Positions 12,422 to 23,627 of a stretch of DNA of 64,000 nucleotides are shown piece by piece. Position numbers and translations under genes: made by a program. Source of the stretch: Saccopteryx bilineata (Eukaryota; Chordata; Mammalia; Chiroptera; Emballonuridae). Location: positions 15,104,997 through 15,168,996 of the forward strand of contig NC_089501.1 in assembly GCF_036850765.1 (NCBI RefSeq), in the 5' to 3' direction. Position 1 is the first letter of the stretch, and each line of letters opens with the position of its first letter. The notes beneath the pieces are model-generated. The model saw only the letters and a program-made list of their open reading frames with translations, made no database searches and was not told the DNA's origin.

Positions 12422-12790
12422 CCTGGTCAGCTGGTTCAGCAGCAGAACATCGGCCCAGCATGTGGAAGTCGCGAGTTCAATCCCTAGTCAGGGCACACAG
12501 GAGAAGTGACCAATTGCTTCTCCACCGCTCACCTTCCACTTTTCCCTCTCTCTCTTCCCCTTCCACAGCAATGCCTCAGTTGGAGCAAGTTGGCCCAGGA
12601 TGCTGAGATGGCTCCATTGCCTCACCTCAGACACTAAAATAGCTCAGTTGCGGAGCAACAGAGCAAAGGCCCCAGATGGGCAGAGCATCACCCCATAGGA
12701 GGCTTGCTGGGTGGATCTTGGTTGGGGCACATGCAGGAGTCTGTCTCTCTGTCTCCCCACTTATTACTTAAGAAAAATTTAAAACAAAAT
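12422..12790 (+). mobile_element. SINE (long Ves-type, diverged)
   Basis: CCTGGTCAGCTGGTTCAGCAG head and TTCAATCCC B box. More diverged than other copies, with a decayed A-rich tail. It separates the old L1 ORF2 from its 3' UTR. Confidence 0.85.
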
Positions 12791-13238
12791 TTAAAAAAAT
12801 TATAGATTGGGATATATGGTTTCCAGAAGTTAAGGAGGAAGGGAAAGTGGGTACAAGCAACATGAGCTATTCTCTGGTGAAAGAAATGTTTTTTATTTTG
12901 ACTATATCAATGTTAATATCCTGGTTGTGACACTGTACCGTAGGTTTGTAAGATATAACCGTAAGGGGTGTGCACAGAATCTCTATTATTTTTTAAAATT
13001 ACATTTGAACCTATAATTTATTCAAAATTTAAAATTGAGTTGAAAAAGTGAATGAAAGTAAAACTAATATGATCAGAGGGACAGTTTCACTTGATATATA
13101 ACAACACTGAGCATCATTAAATAATCAAACACTACTTTTAAATTTCTTAGTTTGAAAAAATAAAACATATCCCTTGAATATTCTCAATTCAATCATTCTC
13201 CGAATAGTCATGTCCGAAAACGAAGAATTTTAGCTCAC

Positions 13239-13400
13239 CTTCCACGCTGTCAGAACAGGAGGTTCCAATGCCAGTGTCACCACTGTCAGAAGCTATACTG
13301 TGTCTCCTGATGTGGTTACTCCGATGGCTGGATGGAACTGCTGTGGCCTGCCACAATGACTCACTACCAGGTAACCATACTGACGAGGAATAATCGGGGC
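13239..13400 (-). CDS. CEP85L: CEP85L coding exon 2
   Basis: This is 162 nt on the minus strand. It is preceded by a polypyrimidine/AG acceptor (TTTTTCTTTGTAG ending at 13401) and followed by a donor (GAAG, then GTGAGC from 13238). It completes the Gly codon begun in exon 1 and continues [17 protein letters not shown], ending with [17 protein letters not shown], a stretch I recognise as characteristic of CEP85L. Coding length to the end of this exon is 70+162=232 nt, equal to the human exon 2 boundary (c.232) as I remember it. Exon 2 is, from memory, where most dominant lissencephaly variants fall, so strong conservation is expected. The frame stays open into intron on both sides, but only 13239-13400 is exon. 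Later exons lie left of the window. Confidence 0.95.
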
Positions 13401-15126
13401 CTACAAAGAAAAATGTGCAGATATTAACACATTTATAATTTCTATGAGTAGATAGAAGATGGCTTTTTTTGACCTGGTAAGAAAATGTACATGAGGTTAT
13501 ATTCTGCCCAAAATAATTAAAATAGATCAGTGATAGCCAAGATTCAACAAATAAACTTACATACCACATGCATGTAAATTCAGTGCTGATTCAGCAGCAC
13601 CTTCTGGCTGTAGGGCTCTGGTATGTGTATATAGATACATAGTGCTCTCTTATTTAAAATGCCAAGTTTATCGTCTACCTGGAAATGTCAACACTCTTCT
13701 CTGGAATTCCCCGCACAGTCATTAGGTGAGCACTGGGATTCAGATAAAGTCTAACTGAATCATACTGCAGGGCAAAGTAAGTAGAATTGCTCGTGGAAAA
13801 TCTAAAAAAATCTATTTTTTCTACAATATCCTAACCACTTAATATTTAAAATTATTTTGTATTATAGTTAATTGCTTTTATTTCTTTAGTTATCTCTTGA
13901 TAAATGTTTAACACCACAGCATCTTACCGGCTCTTTGCTCAAATTTCCCTTTTGAGTTAGATTAAATAATTATTTTTTAGCTAATTTTCACTCTTGAATA
14001 TTCTATTTGAACTTTATTTTCACTATGGTGTCCATTTTACTTAATTTTTATTTGCCTTCCCCTAATTTGTTTATCAGTTTACTTTTTGCTCACATCATTC
14101 TTCTGTTGTCTTTTGCAATGCCAATCAAAGTTTACCCACGGGCCAGTGCCCGCTGTCAACTATTCATTACTAGGTCATGAAAGTTAGGTGCAGGGATGAA
14201 GAATAAGAATTTAGAACTTTTTATAGCGATTTAAGAGAACAATTTTAAATCTGTTGAGTTTAATATAAAAACTACACAAGCATGTATGTTTATTAAGGGC
14301 TAAAAAAGTGCTTTGCCAATTGGAGCCTATAGACTTACCTGTCAGAATTTAAAAGTTATGTATAAAAATTTTGGACTTTCATTTTAATGACACTCTTTAA
14401 AAAATTAATAAGTACATTACAGATGATGAGCTACTTAAAGCAGATTATTTTCACCTAATTTCAATGTCACTGTATCTGTCTGGCTACCTTAAAACAGATT
14501 TATTTCGACATAATTTCAATGTCCCATTGCGTTTTATGTTTGCAACCGCAGTTACCTGTAAGTAAAGAGCAAATAAGATACTGGGCACCTATCATCATGA
14601 TGTGAAATAGGCTATCTTTACAGAATTACCATGTCACACACAAAATGGGCATACAAGGAGCCGCTTTCAGCAGTTTAAACTTAAGTGTCACAAATGACAA
14701 ATGTCCATAAAATTATTTACATTTTTTACCATACTTTTAGTATCAATATTAAAATAAAAAACACATTAATAATAAACCAGAACTAAAACTATTTTCTACC
14801 AATATTAATCCCAATATGAAAGATTTAATTTAAATAAAAAAGGCTACATTAATATGACTGAGTTTTTATTTATATTCATTTACAAATTAAATTAATTTGG
14901 GTTTTATAGATGTATAAAGTATGTAAGTAGTCTTAAAAGTTATATACACTTAAATTAACTCAAATTTTAAAATACTGACTTTAGAGACATTTTTACTAGC
15001 ATTGATGTCTAGACTAACCACTTAAAGCTGCTAATCCTCCCTCATACTGGAACTGACCTTAATTCATCTGAGTAAGCACCCACACATTAAAACACCAGGT
15101 GAAAGTATTCTGACTATAATTTATAC
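13401..15126. other. Intron 1 directly upstream of exon 2, no repeat recognised
   Basis: AT-rich with no clear transposon. This unrepeated block separates exon 2 from the Helitron/L1 nest. Confidence 0.6.
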
Positions 15127-15230
15127 CAGGGATTTTCAACTTTTTCAACTCATGGCACATACAAACTTATTACTAAAATTCTGTGTCACACCAAAAAATG
15201 TAAATGTATGAGGTGATGAATAGGTTACCT
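15127..15230 (+). mobile_element. hAT-like 5' end fragment
   Basis: Begins CAGGGATTTTCAACTTTTTC and continues with 'catggcacat', resembling bat hAT termini. The other end is not recognised. Confidence 0.5.
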
Positions 15231-16161
15231 CTGGTGAAAATCCTTTCACTTATATCAAATCCACATTCACACTATAATATAATTTTGTCAATTATATCTC
15301 AAAAAAGTTATGGAAAGAAATGATCCATTGTTTGAAGGAGTGAAGTTATAGACAAAAGAATGTACCTAAAGCAGTATTTCTAATAAGAAAAATTACAAAT
15401 AAATTCAAAAGGGACAAGGCAACAGAACTTTGGCTATTAAAATAATGAAGAAAATTATGTTGCCAATCTAAATAACAAAATAAAAAATTTAATGGGAAAT
15501 CTTTATTATATACGGCTTAAGTGTCTGTTTGTCGCCGATAGCTTATTGGTTGCTTGCGTAACTGTACTAGCCAATGGGGTGAAGTTGCCATGACATTCAA
15601 ATAGTCCCGCCTTCTGGCATGCCACCTCACAAATTGAGGTTAAAGATTGGAGCAATTAGAGAGTAATGGCGGGGTAGGAAGCGATACCGATAAATCTCCC
15701 CCAAAACTCAACAAGATCTTCAACCAGAAACAGAAAAACCTATACTTGGAGCTTCCAGATGCTTCGCAATACACCCAAAGGTATGATTGAGTGAAAAATT
15801 GGCTAAATATATAACCAAACCCCGAAGGAAATAGGGAGTAAGAAATGCTCCTCCTTCCTCACTAACCTAAACAGGGCGGCTTTCTCTGGTAACTGTGAAT
15901 ATAGAAACTGAGGCGGGCAAAGGGGGTGAATAGATCCAGGCCGCCACGGCACAAACGGCCGAACCAGGCTGTGGCACGGAGATCCAAGCCAAGGAAAATC
16001 TGATCCTGTGGCAACCCGGGCAATACAAGCTAACACTCGCGCCAAACCCAAACAAAGAAAGAGAAGCGGAGCGGCCATTTTACCCGGTCTCCTGGTCGGT
16101 GAGCAGTTAGTGGGCGAGAATTTCTTCCTGGGAAAGCCACGAACGGGAGGAAGTGAGAACT

Positions 16162-16645
16162 AATTCCAACGGTGGAGATTTTCCGTGCTGGAGGGTGTTT
16201 CACTCAGAGGGAACCGCGGCCGGCCTCATATCCTGGTTTGCGCACGCTGATAAGGAGTGAGCAATTCCTCCGAGTGCCTTGGCAGTGCGCGCCCGTGTTA
16301 TCACACAGAGGGGCAGAGTCAGGGGCCTTTGTGTGGGCCAAAGCGGAATCTCGAGCCGCCCCAGCGCCTTGCAAAAGCCACGCACGGGGACGGAGCGAGA
16401 CTCAATTCCAACGGTGGAGATTTTCCGTGCTGGAGGGTGTTTCACTCAGAGGGAACCGCGGCCGGCCTCATATCCTGGTTTGCGCGCGCAGATAAGGAGT
16501 GAGCAATTCCTCCGAGTGCCTCGGCAGTGCGCGCCCGTGTTATCGCACAGAGGGGCAGAGTCCGGGGCCTTTGTGTGGGCCAAAGCGGAATCTCAAGCCG
16601 CCCCAGCGCCTTGCAAAAGCCGCGCACGGGGACGGAGCGAGACTC
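16162..16645 (+). repeat. Tandem 242-bp L1 promoter monomers
   Basis: Two adjacent units start at aattccaacggtgg (16162 and 16404), both exactly 242 bp. I count 7 differences between them (about 97% identity). A third, clearly diverged unit starts at 16646 and fades by about 16810. A shortened unit precedes at about 16086-16161. They are CpG-rich and sit in the L1 5' UTR, as promoter monomers do in mouse L1 families. A YY1-like GCGGCCATTTT lies just before them at about 16068, and another YY1-like AATGGCGGG near the element's 5' end at about 15664. ORFs through this region are by-products of the repeats. Confidence 0.92.
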
Positions 16646-17259
16646 AATTCCAACGCTGCAACTTTTCCCTGTGGTTGGGGGTTTCACTCAGAGCGTGAGA
16701 CTGCTGGCCGGATATCCTGGTTGCAGACAGTGAGTGAGAGTTTCCTCCAAGCGCCCCGGAAGTGGGCGCCCGCTTGTGTTACCGGACAGAGTGGCAGAGC
16801 CAGAGGTCTTTGAGTGGGCAGAAAGCCCACCTGATTATGCTAGCAGCTCTGACTGACTGAGCCTTGCCCAGAGCCCTGTGCTGAGTGGAAATAGAGTGGG
16901 GAGTTGCCAGCTCTTTGAGCCTCTTACTATCCAGGCAGAGGCAGCAGCAACCCCATAGCTGGATTATCAGGCTACTAATTGAGGAAGGAAAGACTAGGAG
17001 AAAGGCTCCAGGAACATGGACTCTCTCACTGTCGGAGCCTATAAATGCTATTGAGCTTCGACTGCCAACGAGACTAAAGCACAATACATGACATTGCCAT
17101 AGAGACTTATCAACTGCAAACCTCTACCTGAGCGTGCCAAAGGGGCAGAACCCGGGGTACAGAGTCACCGACCAGGAAGAGGGAGAGAAAAGAAAAAGCA
17201 AGAAGATAACCTCTCAAAATCAAGAAAAATCTGCAGACTTTATAACCTATCCCATTTTA

Positions 17260-18207
17260 TTATATTTGTTCGTTTGTTTCTCTTATCTTCATTCTTGATA
17301 CTTTTTTTTCCTCCTCCAATTTGGCCGATTAACTCTCTACCGGTCTTACTCTCTCCTCTCCTTGAACTACACTACCCATAAGTGTTACATCTCCCATTAT
17401 CTTTTCTCTTCTCTTCCTTTCTCTCTATGAGGGTTGCACTCCAAAACCCTTAACTCTCTCTCTCTCTCTCCTCTTTTTTCTTCTTTTAGTGGTTACCTCT
17501 TTTTTTCTCTCTCTCTCTTTCTTTTCTCCCTCTATATTAGTTTCTTCCTTTCTCCTTTACATCTCCTCTCATTCAAACCTCAATAACAAACAAATTATCT
17601 TATCTGGGACTCAAACCTATGTTTGTGGCATTTTGGGGGGTTTTTACTTCACCTTTTTAACTCACTAGCAGTGCTCTCATCCCTGGCTCTCCATATTATC
17701 TAGTTCTTGTTCCACTAAATACAATAGTAATTTTTTAATTGGTCCCCCCATTTTTCCGTTTTCCTCTTATTCCTCTCATCATAACTCTTAGACAACCAGC
17801 ACCTAAAAGCAAATCATTTCATTCTTGACCCAAATTTTTTCCTTATTTGCTTTTTGTGGGTCCATACGCTTTTTTTTTTCTTTTTTTCTTTTTTTTTTTC
17901 TTTTTGCCCCTTTATTACTTTTCCCCAATTCAGGCCCTCCATCACAGGCATTGTTTGTTATAATTCACAGTCCACCACAAGATTTTCTCAAAAAAGAGGG
18001 GAGAGGAGAGGAGAGGAGAGGAAAAAAGGAGGGGGGGAATAATTTCCTTTTTTTTAATTTTTATTTTATTTTATTTTTCTTTATTTCATTATTAATTTTT
18101 TTTTTAAAAAAAACAACTCTTTTCGATTTTTTATTTTTTTTATTTTTATTTTTTTTAACTTTTTATTCTTTATTAAATCTCATTAATACTATCAACAAAA
18201 CCACCCT
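17260..18207 (+). other. L1 5' UTR pyrimidine-rich segment before ORF1
   Basis: About 950 bp of strongly C/T-biased, largely T-rich sequence between the monomer region and ORF1, with one purine block (gaggagaggagag, about 17998-18035). There is no coding content; predicted ORFs here are low-complexity. Confidence 0.8.
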
Positions 18208-18210
18208 CAG

Positions 18211-19230
18211 ATGCCATTAAGGAAGAGAAAATCGAATATCATGGATACAAAAGAAAGAGAGGTAACACAGCTAGATGAGGAAAAATCTATGGAGAAAAAA
18301 TTTAATATATTGGAAAACTTGGAGCTAAATGACAGAGAATTCAAGATAGAAATACTAAAAATCCTCTGAGATATACAAGAAAACACAGAAACGCAATTTA
18401 GGGAGCTCAGAAAACAACTCAATGAACACAAAGAATATATGTCCAAGGAAATTGAAACTATAAAAACAAATCAAACAGAGATGAAAAACTCAATTCACGA
18501 GCTGAAAAACGAAATAACAAGCTTAGCTAATAGAACAGGTCAGATAGAAGAGAGGATTAGTGAAATAGAAGACAAGCAACTTGAGGCACAACAGAGAGAA
18601 GAAGAAAGAGACTCAAAAATTTAAAAAAATGAGATAGCCCTACAAGAATTATCTGACTCCATCAAAAAGAATAACATAAGAATAATAGGTATATCAGAGG
18701 GAGAAGAGAGAGAAAACGGAATGGAGAACATACTCAAACAAATAATAGATGAGAACTTCCCAAGCCTTTGGAAAGAACTAAAGCCCCAAGTTCAAGAAGC
18801 AAACAGAACTCCGAGTTTTCTTAACCCCAACAAACCTACTCCAAGGCATATCATAATGAAATTGACACAAACCAACAGCAAAGAAAAAATTCTCAAGGCA
18901 GCCAGGGAAAAGAAGAATACAACATATAAAGGAAGGCCCATTAGATTATCATCAGATTTCTCAGCAGAAACTCTACAAGCTAGAAGAGAGTGGACCCCAA
19001 TATTTAAAGTCCTGAAAGAGAGGAAATTTCAGCCACGAATACTATACCCATCAAAGCTATCCTTCAAATACGAAGGAGAAATAAAAACATTCACAGATAC
19101 AGAAAAGATGAGGGAATTTATCATCAGAAAACCCCCACTCCAGGAATTACTAAAGGGGGTTCTCCAATCAGATACAAAGAACAAAAAAAAAACAGAGCCA
19201 CAAGTAAAAGCTCCAAGAAGAACACAATAA
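18211..19230 (+). pseudogene. L1 ORF1 (RNA-binding chaperone), two in-frame stops
   Basis: ORF1p is the trimeric nucleic-acid-binding protein that coats L1 RNA. The frame from ATG 18211 to the stop ending at 19230 is 340 codons including the stop, close to the human ORF1p length (338 aa). In-frame TGA at 18367-18369 and TAA at 18622-18624 break it. A heptad-type coiled coil rich in E, K, I and L is visible across about 18440-18620. The RRM-like part follows (RIIGISEGEERENGMENIL), then a basic C-terminal domain (from about 18930, RPIRLSSDFSAETLQARREW). The two stops are the only lesions I see, so decay is recent. Confidence 0.92.
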
Positions 19231-19533
19231 AACCAAATTTAAACTGTGACAACAACAAAAAGAAACAGGGGGAGAAGATGGAGATTAACAGTAGCAAAGG
19301 ACGATGGAGTGCAAAAGTACTCACAAAATAGTTCACTACAATGAACAGGGTAGGGACCCTTTTCATTACTCAAAGGTAACCACCATTGAAAAAACCACCA
19401 CAGAAGCACATGAGATAAAAAAGATAGCAACAGAGGAAAGTTGTATGGAATACAACCAAATAAAAACAAAAGATAGAAAAACGAAAGAGAAGGATCAAAC
19501 AAGACACAAAACTAACAGAAAGCAAGATATAAA

Positions 19534-22500
19534 ATGGCAATAGGGAACTCACAAGTATCAATAATTACACTAAATGTAAACGGATTAAACTCACCAATAA
19601 AAAGGCACAGAGTAGCAGAATGGATTAAAAAAGAAAATCCAACTGTATGCTGCCTACAGGAAACTCATCTAAGTAACAAGGATAAAAACAAATTCAAAGT
19701 GAAAGGCTGGAAAACAATACTCCAAGCAAATAACATCCAAAAAAAAGCAGGTGTAGCAATACTCATATCGGATAATGCTGACTACAAGACAGGAAAAGTA
19801 CTCAGAGACAAAAATGGCCATTTCATAATGGCTAAGGGGACACTGAATCAAGAAGACATAACAATTCTTAATATATATGCACCAAACCAAGGAGCACCAA
19901 AATATATAAGACAGCTACTTATTGATCTTAAAACAAAAACTGACAAAAATACAATCATACTTGGAGACCTCAATACACCGCTGACAGCTCTAGATCGGTC
20001 ATCCAAACAGAGAATCAACAAAGACATAGTGGCCTTAAACAAAACACTAGAGCACCTGGATATGATAGACATCTACAGGACATTTCATCCCAAAGTGACT
20101 GAGTATACATTATTCTCCAGTGTACATGGATCATTCTCAAGAATTGACCATATGTTGGGCCACAAAAACAACATCAGCAAATTCAGAAAAATTGAAGTTG
20201 TACCAAGCATATTTTCTGATCATAAAGCCTTGAAACTAGAATTCAACTGCAAAAAAGAGGGAAAAAATCCAACAAAAATGTGGAAACTAAACAACATACT
20301 TTTAAAAAATGAATGGGTCAAAGAAGAAATAAGTGCAGAGATCAAAAGATATATACAGACTAATGAAAATGACAATACGACATATCAGAATCTATGGGAT
20401 GCAGCAAAAGCAGTGATAAGAGGGAAGTTCATATCGCTTCAGGCATATATGAACAAACAAGAGAGAGCCCAAGTGAACCACTTAACTTCTCACCTTAAGG
20501 AACTAGAAAAAGAAGAACAAAGACAACCCAAAACCAGCCGAAGAAAGGAGATAATAAAAATCAGAGCAGAAATAAATGAATTAGAGAACAGAAAAACTAT
20601 AGAAAAAATTAATAGAACAAGGAGCTGGTTCTTTGAAAAGATCAACAAAATTGACAAACCCTTGGCAAGACTTACCAAGGAAAAAAGAGAAAGAACTCAT
20701 ATAAACAAAATCCAAAATGAAAGAGGAGAAATCACCACAGACACCGTAGATATACAAAGAATTATTGTAGAATACTATGAAAAACTTTATGCCACTAAAT
20801 TCAACAACCTAGAAGAAATGGATAAATTCCTAGAACAATACAACCTTCCTAGACTGAGTCAAGAAGAAGCAGAAAGCCTAAACAGACCTATCAGTAGAGA
20901 ATAGAAAAAACCATTAAAAACCTCCCCAAAAATAAAAGTCCAGGCCCTGACGGCTATACCAGCGAATTTTATCAAACATTCAAAGAAGACTTGGTTCCTA
21001 TTCTACTCAAAGTCTTCCAAAAAATTGAAGAAGAAGCAATACTTCCAAACACATTATATGAGGCCAACATAACCCTCATACCAAAACCAGGCAAGGATGG
21101 CACAAAGAAAGAAAACTACAGACCAATATCTCTAATGAATACAGATGCTAAAATACTAAACAAAATACTAGCAAATCGAATACAACAACATATTAAAAAA
21201 ATAATACATCATGATCAAGTGGGATTCATCCCAGAATCTCAAGGATGGTTCAACATACGTAAAACGGTTAATGTAATACACCATATCAACAAAACAAAGA
21301 ACAAAAGCCACATGATCTTATCAATAGACGCAGAAAAGGCTTTCGATAAAATACAACACAATTTTATGTTTAAGACTCTCAACAAAATGGGTATAGAAGG
21401 AAAATATCTCAACATGATAAAGGCCATATATGATAAACCATCAGCTAACATCATATTAAATGGCACTAAACTGAAGGCTTTCCCCCTTAAATCAGGAACA
21501 AGACAGGGTTGTCCACTCTCTCCACTCTTATTTAATGTGGTACTAGAGGTTCTAGCCAGAGCAATCAGACAAGACAAAGAAATAAAAGGCATCCATATCG
21601 GAAAAGAAGAAGTAAAGGTATCACTTTTTGCAGATGATATGATCCTATACATCGAAAACCCCAAAGAATCCACAAAAAGACTACTAGAAACAATAAGCCA
21701 AGACAGTAAGGTCGCAGGATACAAAATTAACATACAGAAGTCAATAGCCTTTCTATATGCCAACAATGAAACAACTGAGAAGGAACTCAAAAGAATAATC
21801 CCCTTCACAATTGCAACAAAAAAAATAAAATACTTAGGAATAAACATAACAAAGAATGTAAAGGACTTATATAATGAAAACTATAAACCATTGTTAAGGG
21901 AAATTGAAAAAGATATAATGAGATGGAAGAATATACCTTGTTCTTGGCTAGGAAGAATAAATATAATCAAGATGGCTATATTACCCAAAGCAATATACAA
22001 ATTTAATGCAATTCCCATCAAAATTCCAATGACATTTTTTAAAGAAATAGAGCAAAAAATCATCAGATTTATATGGAACTATAAAAAACCCCGAATAGCC
22101 AAAGCAATCCTAAAGAAAAAGAATGAAGCTGGGGGCATAACAATACCTGACTTCAAACTCTATTATAGGGCCACGACAATCAAAACAGCATGGTATTGGC
22201 AGAAAAATAGACACTCAGACCAATGGAACAGAATAGAAAGCCCAGAAATAAAACCACATATATATAGTCAAATAATTTTTGATAAAGGGGCCAACAACAC
22301 ACAATGGAGAAAAGAAAGCCTTTTCAATAAATGGTGCTGGGAAAACTGGAAAGCCACATGCAAAAGAATGAAACTGGACTACAGTCTCTCCCCCTGTACA
22401 AAAATTAACTCAAAATGGATCAAAGATCTAAACATAAGACCTGAAACAATTAAGTACATAGAAGAAGACATAGGTACTCAACTCATGGACCTGGGTTTTA

Positions 22501-23357
22501 AAGAGCATTTTATGAATTTGACTCCAAAGGCAAGAGAAGTGAAGGCAAAAATTAATGAATGGGACTACATCAGACTAAGAAGTTTTTGCTCAGCAAGAGA
22601 AACTGATAACAAAATAAACAGAAAGCCAACTAAATGGGAAATGATATTTTCAAACAACAGCTCAGATAAGGGCCTAATATCCAAAATGTACAAAGAACTC
22701 ATAAAACTCAACAACAACCAAACAAACAATCCAATAAAAAAATGGGAAGAGGATATGAATAGACACTTCTCCCAGGAAGAAATACAAATGGCCAACAGAT
22801 ATATGAAAAGATGCTCATCTTCTTTAGCTATTAGAGAAATGCAAATCAAAACGGCAATGAGATACCACCTCACACCTGTTCGATTAGCTGTTATTAGCAA
22901 GTCAGGTAATAGCAAATGTTGGAGAGGCTGTGGAGAAAAAGGAACCCTCATCCACTGTTGGTGGGAATGTAAAGTAGTACAACCATTATGGAAGAAAGTA
23001 TGGTGGTTCCTCAAAAAACTGAAAATAGAACTACCTTATGACCCAGCAATCCCTCTACTGGGTATATATCCCCAAAACTCAGAAACATTGATACGTAAAG
23101 ACACATGCAGCCCCATGTTTATTGCAGCATTGTTCACAGTGGCCAGGACATGGAAACAACCAAAAAGCCCATCAATAGATGACTGGATAAAGAAGATGTG
23201 GCACATATACACTATGGAATACAACTCAGCCATAAGAAATGATGACATCGGAACATTTACAGCAAAATGGTGGGATCTTGATAACATGATACGAAGCGAA
23301 ATAAGTAAATCAGAAAAAAACAGGAACTGTATTATTCCATACGTAGGTGGGACATAA
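19534..23357 (+). pseudogene. L1 ORF2 (endonuclease/reverse transcriptase), one frameshift
   Basis: ORF2p nicks target DNA and reverse-transcribes L1 RNA. The N-terminal part (19534-20904) starts [17 protein letters not shown] and has apurinic-type endonuclease signatures [15 protein letters not shown] and [10 protein letters not shown]. It runs into a TAG at 20902-20904. The open frame resumes at about 20901 in the next frame, consistent with net loss of one base (mod 3) around 20895-20901, and runs uninterrupted to TAA at 23355-23357. That part has the reverse-transcriptase motif [12 protein letters not shown] (TTT at 21627) and the C-terminal cysteine-rich [18 protein letters not shown]. 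Total span is about 1274 codons, matching the usual ORF2 length. Confidence 0.95.
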
Positions 23358-23397
23358 TAGTGAAACTAAGAGACATTGATAAGAGTGTGGTGGTTAC

Positions 23398-23443
23398 GGG
23401 GGGGGAGGGGGGAATGGGAGAGGGAAAGGGGGAGGGGGAGGGG
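23398..23443 (+). other. G-rich tract of the L1 3' UTR (G-quadruplex candidate)
   Basis: There are several runs of four or more G separated by short A-rich spacers, right after ORF2. L1 3' UTRs commonly carry such polypurine tracts. The same tract is present in the sister copy at about 8780-8824. Confidence 0.75.
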
Positions 23444-23627
23444 CACAGAGAGAACAAGATAGAGGGTGACGGAGGACAATCTGACTTTGGGTGGTGGGTA
23501 TGCAACATGATTGAACGACAAGATAACCTGGACTTGTTATCTTTGAATATATGTATCCTGATTTATTGATGTCACCCCATTAAAAAAATAAAATTATAAA
23601 AAAAAAAAAAAGATTGGAGCAATTATT

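Larger units (their letters stand above)
4160..13040 (+). mobile_element. Old, heavily interrupted L1 (L1M-like), plus orientation
   Basis: Degenerate but colinear L1 sequence: 5' UTR-like segments (weak at 4160-4940, clearer at 5390-5770), ORF1 remnant (about 6060-6900), ORF2 endonuclease start (about 7320-7480), ORF2 body (7500-12400) and 3' UTR (12790-13040). Frames are broken throughout. Later insertions split it: solo LTR, L1 3' end, SINEs, twin-primed L1 and a palindromic hAT. The 5' limit is uncertain and the subfamily was not determined. Confidence 0.75.
1..13238 (-). other. CEP85L: CEP85L intron 2 (5' part only, continues off the left edge)
   Basis: It begins at the GTGAGC donor of exon 2 (13238) and runs to the left edge. 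It is dominated by the old L1 (about 4.2-13.0 kb). The acceptor and exon 3 are outside the window. Confidence 0.8.
15659..23608 (+). mobile_element. Nearly full-length young LINE-1 (about 7.95 kb)
   Basis: This is a complete L1 layout: 5' UTR with tandem monomers (16.1-16.8 kb), a pyrimidine-rich stretch (17.26-18.2 kb), ORF1 (18211-19230), a spacer, ORF2 (19534-23357), a 3' UTR with a G-rich tract, AATAAAATTA and a poly-A tail. It is flanked by a perfect 17-bp target-site duplication, aaagattggagcaatta (15642-15658 and 23609-23625). It landed inside a Helitron and lies antisense to CEP85L. Near-intact ORFs and the perfect duplication indicate recent insertion. Two stops in ORF1 and one frameshift in ORF2 mean this copy is not autonomous as sequenced. 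Confidence 0.95.

Noticed and set aside
16172..16813. Several 80-140 codon ORFs on both strands
   Set aside because: They arise from the GC-rich L1 promoter monomers and repeat every 242 bp with frame changes.
17825..18220. 131-codon ORF rich in F, L and S
   Set aside because: Low-complexity T-rich 5' UTR of the L1, ending just inside ORF1 in another frame.
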